Shown: positions 57,856 to 64,000 of the stretch, one piece after another
How the letters are laid out: every line of letters begins with the position of its first letter
How positions within the stretch are numbered: position 1 is the stretch's first letter
Assembly: GCF_037477895.1 (NCBI RefSeq)
Contig: NZ_CP132744.1
Span: forward strand, 992,001 to 1,056,000
Direction of reading: 5' to 3'
DNA from: Mycetohabitans endofungorum
GTDB lineage: Bacteria > Pseudomonadota > Gammaproteobacteria > Burkholderiales > Burkholderiaceae
DNA length: 64,000 bases
Position numbers and translations under genes: made by a program
The notes under the pieces: model-generated
What the model saw: only the letters and a program-made list of their open reading frames with translations
Told to the model about the DNA's origin: nothing
The model's database searches: none

Positions 57856-58653
57856 ATGTTTGACAGACTTTGCGAAGACATTGTTGCCATCCGCCAGAAG
57901 GACCCAGCTGCACGCGGCACGTGGGAGGTCCTGACCTGTTACCCTGGGTTGCACGCGCTGATGTTCCACCGGCTCGCGCACCGTTGCTGGCGGGCGGGGT
58001 GGCGCTGGCTCGGGCGCTTCGTGTCGCACCTGGGGCGGTTTTTTACCGGGATCGAGATTCATCCGGGCGCGACCATCGGCCGTCGGGTCTTTATCGATCA
58101 TGGGATGGGCGTGGTGATTGGCGAAACGGCCGAAGTGGGGGACGATTGCACGATTTATCAAGGCGTCACGCTGGGGGGCACGTCGTTGTCGCGCGGCGCC
58201 AAGCGGCATCCGACGCTGCAAGCCGGCGTGATCGTCGGTGCGAACGCACAAGTGCTCGGTGGTTTCACGGTTGGCGAGGGCGCGAAGATCGGCTCCAATG
58301 CCGTGGTGGTGAAGCCGGTGCCCGCTGGGGCGACCGTCGTCGGCAATCCGGCGCGCGTGATTGTGCCCAACGTGCCATCGCCCGGCGCCACGCTAATCAA
58401 CGGGGTGAGTGGCAAGCATGAAGGCATGCCGCTGAAACAGCCCTTTGCTGCGTATGGCCTGACGCCGAACGCCCACGATCCGATGTCGCTAGTCATTCAC
58501 GGACTGATCGATCATGCCGCGCAGCAGTCGGGTCGGATTGACGAGTTGGTGGCAGCGCTCGAGCGCCTGGGCGCGCGTCTGGAGCAACTCGGCGGCTGCC
58601 AGTCTAGTATCGCAGACCTACGTAAGCTCGGCGAGGTTATTCAGAACAAGTAG
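57856..58653 (+). CDS. cysE: Serine O-acetyltransferase
   Basis: A 265-residue left-handed beta-helix transferase making O-acetylserine for cysteine synthesis. The catalytic His-containing segment is [17 protein letters not shown], with the substrate loop GVTLGGTS and the acetyl-CoA part [26 protein letters not shown]. The short N-terminal domain marks the EpsC-type enzyme. It has a longer C-terminal helical extension (~70 residues). The 3' end overlaps lpxH by 17 bp on the opposite strand. Confidence 0.95.
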   Translation: MFDRLCEDIVAIRQKDPAARGTWEVLTCYPGLHALMFHRLAHRCWRAGWRWLGRFVSHLGRFFTGIEIHPGATIGRRVFIDHGMGVVIGETAEVGDDCTIYQGVTLGGTSLSRGAKRHPTLQAGVIVGANAQVLGGFTVGEGAKIGSNAVVVKPVPAGATVVGNPARVIVPNVPSPGATLINGVSGKHEGMPLKQPFAAYGLTPNAHDPMSLVIHGLIDHAAQQSGRIDELVAALERLGARLEQLGGCQSSIADLRKLGEVIQNK

Positions 58654-59425
58654 CCTGCGTCGGGCCGCCGCAGACATCGAGCGGCAGTGCGTGGATGCCG
58701 TCTGCGTCGATTCTCAGGTAGCCGCCACGCGGTACACCGTGGTCCAGCTCCCAGTCTGGCAGCACCCAGCGTGTGGTGCCATGCTGGTGATGGCAAGCGG
58801 GTAAATGCGTGTGGCCATGGATCATTGTGCGGGTATGGGTCGTGGCGAACAGATGCGCGAGCGCGTCGGGTGTCGCGTCATATCGCGGCGACGGTTGCGC
58901 CGGTCGGGCGAGGCTCTTGCGTCGCATGCTCTCGCCGACCCTTTCACGCCAGCGCAACGGCAGCGCGAGAAATAGGCTTTGCGCGAGTGCAGTGCGCGCG
59001 ACGCGGCGAAATCGTTGGTAGCCGACATCGGCCGTGCACAGCGCGTCGCCATGCGTGAGTACGATGCGCTCGCCAAAGGCAGTGATGACGAATGGATCGG
59101 GCAGCGGCATGGCGCCCGCAGCCGCCATGAAGCGGCGGCCGAGCAAGAAATCGCGGTTGCCAGGCATCACGTACAACGCGATGCCGTGTTCGGACAGCGT
59201 ATGCATCAGCTCGGCAATATGTCGTGCAAACGGCGACGCGAGCATCTCGTCGCCGATCCAATACTCGAACAGGTCGCCGAGAATGAATACCGAATCGGCG
59301 TCGCGCGCAGTGACGCGGATGAAATGCGCGAACGCATCGACGGTGCGCGGCAGCGCCTCGCTCAGATGCAGGTCGGAGATCAGCAGCAGCGCGCGCGACG
59401 CGGCGCCGTTATCAGCGGGGCTCAA
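58637..59425 (-). CDS. lpxH: UDP-2,3-diacylglucosamine diphosphatase
   Basis: A 262-residue calcineurin-like hydrolase for lipid A synthesis, producing lipid X from UDP-diacylglucosamine. Motifs are [35 protein letters not shown] and HGHTHLPA, all intact. The TTG start is drawn with GGAA six nt upstream. It shares its strand with ppiB and ppiA upstream and its end overlaps the cysE 3' end. Confidence 0.95.
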   Translation of the reverse strand: MSPADNGAASRALLLISDLHLSEALPRTVDAFAHFIRVTARDADSVFILGDLFEYWIGDEMLASPFARHIAELMHTLSEHGIALYVMPGNRDFLLGRRFMAAAGAMPLPDPFVITAFGERIVLTHGDALCTADVGYQRFRRVARTALAQSLFLALPLRWRERVGESMRRKSLARPAQPSPRYDATPDALAHLFATTHTRTMIHGHTHLPACHHQHGTTRWVLPDWELDHGVPRGGYLRIDADGIHALPLDVCGGPTQATCSE

Positions 59426-59441
59426 CGCGCGCGTTCCGGTC

Positions 59442-59933
59442 TCAGACGACGACGGCCTTCTCGATCACGACGTCTTCCAGCGGCACGTCCTGGTGAAAGC
59501 CGCTACTGCCGGTGCGCACCGCCTTGATTTTGTTGACCACGTCCATGCCTTCGACCACCTTGCCGAACACGGTGTAGCCCCAGCCTTGCGGCGTCGGCGC
59601 GCTGTGATTTAAGAAGTCGTTGTCGTTGACGTTGATGAAGAACTGGGCGCTCGCTGAATGCGGATCGTTGGTGCGGGCCATCGCAATCGTGCCGACCTCG
59701 TTCTTCAGTCCGTTGTTCGCCTCGTTGTCGATCGGCGCATCGGTTGGCTTTTGCTTCATGCCGGGTTCGAACCCGCCCCCCTGGATCATGAAGCCGTTGA
59801 TCACGCGGTGAAACACCGTGTTGTCATAGTGGCCCTTCTTCACATAGTTCAAGAAGTTATCGACCGTCTTGGGCGCCTTTTCGGCGTTCAATTCCAGCTT
59901 GATGACGCCGTAATTCGTGTGTAGTTCGACCAT
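59442..59933 (-). CDS. ppiB: Cytosolic cyclophilin PpiB
   Basis: A 163-residue peptidyl-prolyl isomerase, no signal peptide. Cyclophilin core [30 protein letters not shown] has the catalytic Arg (FHRV) and Gln-rich [21 protein letters not shown] and the W of [12 protein letters not shown] are conserved. Tandem with ppiA (62 bp) and 16 bp ahead of lpxH. Confidence 0.96.
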   Translation of the reverse strand: MVELHTNYGVIKLELNAEKAPKTVDNFLNYVKKGHYDNTVFHRVINGFMIQGGGFEPGMKQKPTDAPIDNEANNGLKNEVGTIAMARTNDPHSASAQFFINVNDNDFLNHSAPTPQGWGYTVFGKVVEGMDVVNKIKAVRTGSSGFHQDVPLEDVVIEKAVVV

Positions 59934-59995
59934 GTTCGTTCCTTGTCCGTGTCGGTTGAATGAGGGTTACGCTCGGTTGCGCTGCAACGGCGTTC

Positions 59996-60592
59996 TTACT
60001 TGGACACCACCGTGGCCGATTGGATCACGATGGGCTTTTGCGGCACGTCTGAAAAGCTGCCGCGCAGGGTGGTGGGCGTCGCCTCAATCTTCTTGACGAC
60101 GTCCAAGCCAGCGATGACTTTGCCGAATACTGCATAGCCGTGGCCGTCAGGATTCGGGTAATCGAGATTCGGATTGTCCACCGTATTGATGAAGAATTGA
60201 GCGCTTGCCGAGTTCGGATCACTGGTGCGTGCCATTGCGATCGAACCGGCCGTATTCTTCAGCCCGTTGCGGCTTTCCAGTGGGATCGGCGCCCGTGTGG
60301 GCTTTTGCTCCATCTCCGGTGTGAAACCGCCGCCTTGAATCATGAAGCCGCGAATGACGCGATGAAAAATCGTGTTGTTGTATTGGCCTGATGCCACATA
60401 CTGGATGAAATTATCGACTGTGCGTGGCGCTTTCTCCGGATACAGTTCGACGCGAACCTCGCCCATCGACGTGTTGAACAGCACATTCGGATGGCTTGCG
60501 CCCGCCTGGCGAGTTCCGGCATTGGATTGGGCATGCACCGGCGCTGACGCGATGAACGCCGTGCCAAGCAGGGTGGACAGCAGCAGTTTCAT
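59996..60592 (-). CDS. ppiA: Periplasmic cyclophilin PpiA
   Basis: A 198-residue isomerase with a Sec signal peptide MKLLLSTLLGTAFIASAPVHA. The [15 protein letters not shown] and [18 protein letters not shown] segments match the cyclophilin core. It lies in the order ppiA-ppiB-lpxH on one strand, a frequent betaproteobacterial arrangement. The periplasmic location is inferred from the signal peptide. Confidence 0.95.
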   Translation of the reverse strand: MKLLLSTLLGTAFIASAPVHAQSNAGTRQAGASHPNVLFNTSMGEVRVELYPEKAPRTVDNFIQYVASGQYNNTIFHRVIRGFMIQGGGFTPEMEQKPTRAPIPLESRNGLKNTAGSIAMARTSDPNSASAQFFINTVDNPNLDYPNPDGHGYAVFGKVIAGLDVVKKIEATPTTLRGSFSDVPQKPIVIQSATVVSK

Positions 60593-60689
60593 GTTTCGGC
60601 TCCTGTGTTAAGGGCATCGGTTGAAAAAACACCTCGTGCGCCGCGTGCAGCGCAACACGCCCGCGACGGCGCAGGCCGGGGCGGACGGA

Positions 60690-61457
60690 TCAAGGTTGTG
60701 TCGTCTGCGGCGCCATATAGGGGGCGAGCGCAGGCGCCGCGCTGGTGCCCGGGACGATTGTCGGGAAGTTTGGCGTCGCGTTCTGTGGTGGCGGTGTGGT
60801 CGGCACCGCCACCGCGCGGCCGGCCGGTGCCTCGCCGTCGCCCTGCGGTGCGCCGGCGCCGCCGGGTTGTGCGTCGGTGGCGCCATGCGGTGCATCGGTG
60901 GCGCTAGGCCGTGCATCGGCGCGCGCCAGCGGGCTCATCAGTTGCGTGAGCTGCCGGCTGCGCCGCGCCGAATACGCGTCACGTGAATCGAGCGCGCTGG
61001 CGCGCTTGAACGACTCCGCCGCCAGCCGCAGGTAGAGGTCGCCCAAGTTGGCTTGCGCGAGCGCATAGCCTGGACTGGCGCGCAGCGCCGTCTCGAGCGC
61101 CACGCGGGCTTCATCCAACTTGCCGCGCTTCGCATACAGCGCGGCCAAGTTATTGTACGGCTCGGGCAGTTCTGGATAGGTTTGCGTGAGCGCCGTGTAC
61201 GCGGTTATCGCGTCGTCGTCGCGGCCCAATTGCGCGAGCACATTAGCGCGCTTGAAGCGCGCCTGCGCATCGCGCGGGTGCGAGCGCACGCGCGCGTCGA
61301 GCCGCGTGAGCGCGCCGGCCCAGTCGTGCTGCGCGATCGCGGCGTCGATTTCGGGCGTGCCGTCGGCGACGGCGGGCGAAACCTGCGCTTGCGCTGTGCC
61401 GGCGGCGACCAAGAAGCTCATTGCCGCAAGCGCGATGCGACCGCGGGTCATGTTCAT
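60690..61457 (-). CDS. TPR-repeat periplasmic protein
   Basis: A 255-residue protein with signal peptide (MNMTRGRIALAAMSFLVAAGTAQA) and about three TPR units (KRANVLAQLGRDDDAITAYTAL, PYNNLAALYAKRGKLDEARVAL, LAQANLGDLYLRLAAESFKR). The C-terminal ~80 residues are low-complexity Ala/Gly/Pro/Thr with several short ATDA repeats. TPR proteins serve as assembly scaffolds; no target is known. It is upstream of ppiA on the same strand and divergent from cysS. Confidence 0.88.
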   Translation of the reverse strand: MNMTRGRIALAAMSFLVAAGTAQAQVSPAVADGTPEIDAAIAQHDWAGALTRLDARVRSHPRDAQARFKRANVLAQLGRDDDAITAYTALTQTYPELPEPYNNLAALYAKRGKLDEARVALETALRASPGYALAQANLGDLYLRLAAESFKRASALDSRDAYSARRSRQLTQLMSPLARADARPSATDAPHGATDAQPGGAGAPQGDGEAPAGRAVAVPTTPPPQNATPNFPTIVPGTSAAPALAPYMAPQTTQP

Positions 61458-61698
61458 AGGCTCTTTTCACGGTGTTATACTTCAGCCCATTCTAACAAAC
61501 GTCCGGCTGTTCCCGAAAAGAAGAACAGTCAACGGTCTTCGCGCCACTCGTGGCCGCATCCGACCCAGTCGTCTCCCCGAACGGATCACGTCGGCGGCCG
61601 TGTGGCCGTGCGACACCCTCGCGCGAAGCGGGTGGCGTATCGCGTGAGTGTCGCGGCCGGCTGCGTTTGACAGCGCTCGGCGCACGCAACGTTTTTCT

Positions 61699-63099
61699 AT
61701 GGATCAGCTCCGTCTATATAACACGCTCAGTCGCAACAAAGAGACCTTCGTTCCCTTGCACGATGGCGAAGTACGCATGTACGTATGCGGTATGACCGTC
61801 TATGACTATTGCCACGTCGGTCATGGTCGGCTGATGGTCGTGTTCGACATGATCCAGCGCTGGCTGCGCACGCTTGGCTATCGTGTCACGTATGTGCGCA
61901 ATATCACCGACATCGACGACAAAATCATTCGTCGCGCGGTGGACAACGGCGAGCCGATTCGCGCGCTGACCGAGCGCTTCATTGAGGCGATGCACGAGGA
62001 CGAGGCGGCGTTGAACATCCAACGCCCGGACCATGAGCCGCGCGCCACGCAATTCATTGCGCAGATGCTGGGCATGATCGACGCGCTTGAGCGCAACGGC
62101 TATGCGTACCAGGGCCGTGATGGCGACGTCAATTATGCGGTGCGCAAGTTTGCCGCATACGGCCAGTTGTCCGGCAAGTCGCTCGAGGATCTGCGCGCGG
62201 GCGAGCGCGTGGCGCAGAACGACGCCAAGGAGGATCCGCTCGATTTCGTGCTATGGAAGCGCTCAAAGGGCGGCGAGCCGCCCGACACCGGCTGGGATTC
62301 GAAATGGGGGCGCGGGCGACCGGGCTGGCACATTGAGTGCTCGGCCATGAGTTGCGCGTTGCTCGGCGAGCGGTTCGACATCCACGGCGGCGGCCAGGAC
62401 CTGCAATTTCCTCACCATGAGAATGAGATCGCGCAGAGCGAGGGCGCGACTGGCCAGCCTTTCGTCAACTACTGGTTGCACAACGGGTTCGTCAACGTTG
62501 ACAATGAGAAGATGTCCAAATCACTTGGCAACTTCTTCACGCTGCGTGACGTGTTGCAGCGCTATGACGGCGAAGTGATCCGAATGCTGATTCTGCGCGC
62601 GCATTATCGCTCGCCGCTGAATTATAGTGATCCGCACCTGGATGACGCGCGCGCGGCGCTCACGCGGCTTTATACCGCGCTCAAGGATGTCACGCCGGAC
62701 GGTCATGCGCTGGACTGGAGCGAGCGTCATGCGGCGGCATTCCGCGCCGCGATGAACGACGATTTCAACACACCGGTTGCGTTCGCAACGTTGTTCGACC
62801 TGGTCACGGACTTGAACCGTACTGGCGATCCCGCGTTGGCGCGCCAGCTCAAGGGATTGGCCGGCGTACTGGGCATGCTCGGGCGCGATCCGCGCGAATA
62901 TCTACAGGCAAGCGCGCCCGCTGCGCAGGGGCTTGCGCTGCTCGATGCTGCGCAGATCGACGAACAAATCGAAGCCCGCGCGCAGGCCAAGCGCGCGAAG
63001 AACTATGCCGAAGCAGACCGGATCCGAGCGGCATTGCTCGATGCCGGTGTCGTGCTCGAAGACAAACCGGGTGGAAAGACCGAATGGCGACGCGTGTGA
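61699..63099 (+). CDS. cysS: Cysteinyl-tRNA synthetase
   Basis: A 466-residue class I synthetase. Zn-site Cys30 ([10 protein letters not shown]), HIGH-type motif H39-V-G-H42 (CHVGHGR) and KMSKSLGN are in place. The remaining zinc ligands are in WHIECSAMS and [11 protein letters not shown]. The ATG at 61699 gives [15 protein letters not shown]; in-frame upstream codons are unconserved. Confidence 0.97.
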   Translation: MDQLRLYNTLSRNKETFVPLHDGEVRMYVCGMTVYDYCHVGHGRLMVVFDMIQRWLRTLGYRVTYVRNITDIDDKIIRRAVDNGEPIRALTERFIEAMHEDEAALNIQRPDHEPRATQFIAQMLGMIDALERNGYAYQGRDGDVNYAVRKFAAYGQLSGKSLEDLRAGERVAQNDAKEDPLDFVLWKRSKGGEPPDTGWDSKWGRGRPGWHIECSAMSCALLGERFDIHGGGQDLQFPHHENEIAQSEGATGQPFVNYWLHNGFVNVDNEKMSKSLGNFFTLRDVLQRYDGEVIRMLILRAHYRSPLNYSDPHLDDARAALTRLYTALKDVTPDGHALDWSERHAAAFRAAMNDDFNTPVAFATLFDLVTDLNRTGDPALARQLKGLAGVLGMLGRDPREYLQASAPAAQGLALLDAAQIDEQIEARAQAKRAKNYAEADRIRAALLDAGVVLEDKPGGKTEWRRV

Positions 63100-63140
63100 A
63101 GCGCGGCGGCGTTGGCATGAGTCCGCAGTCAGGAGGCGAG

Positions 63141-64000
63141 ATGGCAACGGCCAAGAAGGCGGCGCGCAGCACTGAGGCGAAGGCGCCGCCGGAGGCGACG
63201 ACAGCGGCGGCAAAGCGCGGCACGGCCCGTACGCGTGTGACGCACACCAATGGGCTTGACGAAGACGCCGCGCCACGACGCGCGCCTCGTGCAGCCTCGA
63301 ACGCGGAGCCGGCACGCAGCGCGCGCGCGTCGGTGTCGGGGGCTGAGCCAGTGCGCCAGGCGCGTTCGCCGGAGTCAGACGTTGGGCTGGCGCGCAAAGC
63401 TGCCGCACCGGCGTCCGAGGCATCGGTGCCGGCCGCATTGCAGGAGCGGATGTCCGCCGCGTCTCGACCCGAATATTGGGACCGTGCGTGCGCAGACCTG
63501 GTTCGTCGCGATCGTATCCTGAAAAAGTTGATTCCGCAGTTCGGGCCCGTTCACTTGATGGTGCGCGGCGATCCGTTTATGACGCTTGCCCGTTCCATCG
63601 TGGGGCAGCAGATCTCGGTCAGCGCTGCGCAGGCGATATGGGCGCGGCTCGCGGCCGCATGCCCGTCGATTGCGCCGGCGCGCATCGTGAAGCTTGGGCA
63701 GCCGCGATTGCTCGAGTGCGGATTGTCCAAGCGCAAGTCGGAGTACATCCTGGACCTTGCGCAGCATTTTACGTCCGGTGCGCTGCATATCGCATCATGG
63801 GCGTCGATGGATGACGAGGCGGTCATTGGCGAGCTTACGCAGATACGCGGAATTGGCCGCTGGACCGCCGAAATGTTTCTAATTTTCAACCTGATGCGCC
63901 CGAACGTGCTGCCGCTGGATGACCTCGGGCTGATCCGTGCGATCAGTGTCAATTATTTCAGCGGCGAGCCGGTCACGCGCAGTGAAGCCAGGGAGGTCGC
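63141..64000 (+). CDS. DNA-3-methyladenine glycosylase II (AlkA-like), 3' truncated by window end
   Basis: At least 286 codons. A strong AGGAGGCGAG lies just before the ATG. An Ala/Arg-rich low-complexity N-terminus (~95 residues) precedes the HhH-GPD glycosylase domain: VRGDPFMTLARSIVGQQISVSAAQ, the helix-hairpin-helix IRGIGRWTAEMF and the catalytic Asp in NVLPLDDLGL. It removes alkylated bases. It begins 41 bp after cysS and runs past the window edge, so its C-terminus is not visible. The long basic leader is typical of Burkholderia orthologues (inference). Confidence 0.9.
   Translation, partial: MATAKKAARSTEAKAPPEATTAAAKRGTARTRVTHTNGLDEDAAPRRAPRAASNAEPARSARASVSGAEPVRQARSPESDVGLARKAAAPASEASVPAALQERMSAASRPEYWDRACADLVRRDRILKKLIPQFGPVHLMVRGDPFMTLARSIVGQQISVSAAQAIWARLAAACPSIAPARIVKLGQPRLLECGLSKRKSEYILDLAQHFTSGALHIASWASMDDEAVIGELTQIRGIGRWTAEMFLIFNLMRPNVLPLDDLGLIRAISVNYFSGEPVTRSEAREV

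Overview
The window is a gene-dense, GC-rich chromosomal segment from a betaproteobacterium of the Burkholderiaceae. The isc operon, the rpfE-recJ-prfB-lysS block, the pyrG-kdsA-eno-ftsB block, the rnm-yciO-M50-trpS-dapA-bamC block, a phasin and a comEC gene all read like Burkholderia/Paraburkholderia/Mycetohabitans orthologues. IS fragments, truncated genes, a trimeric autotransporter and a candidate type III effector would suit a host-associated member such as Mycetohabitans. That genus-level placement is inference; no 16S gene or species marker is present.

Layout. 1-6 kb: phasin, a PBP7-type endopeptidase, an IclR regulator next to a truncated acyl-CoA dehydrogenase, a 3-hydroxyisobutyryl-CoA hydrolase and a small tyrosine phosphatase. 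6-12 kb: complete iscRSUA-hscBA-fdx-iscX operon for Fe-S cluster assembly. 12-18.6 kb, minus strand: a glycine-zipper protein, then rpfE, recJ, prfB (with its programmed frameshift) and lysS. 18.7-20.4 kb: a mosaic YadA-anchored trimeric autotransporter with an AT-rich coiled-coil half and a 33-bp tandem repeat. 21-26.5 kb: lolCD, tatD, comEC. 26.6-28.9 kb: a degraded island with a ThiE-like domain that has probably lost its Nudix half, IS5-like and IS3-like transposase fragments and a vapC/phd toxin-antitoxin pair. 29-48 kb: housekeeping genes (pyrG, kdsA, eno, ftsB, hslO, trpS, dapA, bamC, slyD and others). 48-52 kb: a degenerate secreted metallophosphoesterase and mutS. 52.7-55.8 kb: a 956-codon gene of unknown family with a textbook HrpB/HrpX-type promoter (PIP box plus -10 element). 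55.8-64 kb: suhB, a trmJ-like methyltransferase, cysE, lpxH, two cyclophilins, a TPR protein, cysS and a DNA glycosylase cut off by the window end.

The most noteworthy candidate is the 52.7-55.8 kb gene. Its promoter matches TTCGB-N15-TTCGB-N30-YANNNT exactly, its N-terminus is rich in Ser, Thr and Pro, and it carries a lysine cluster resembling a nuclear localisation signal. Together these suggest an undescribed type III secreted effector. The autotransporter is the second host-interaction candidate. The remainder is mostly conserved core metabolism, with local oddities: a four-residue insertion between the IscR cysteines, PhaR-like palindromes flanking the phasin promoter, several in-frame tandem repeats and signs of gene decay.
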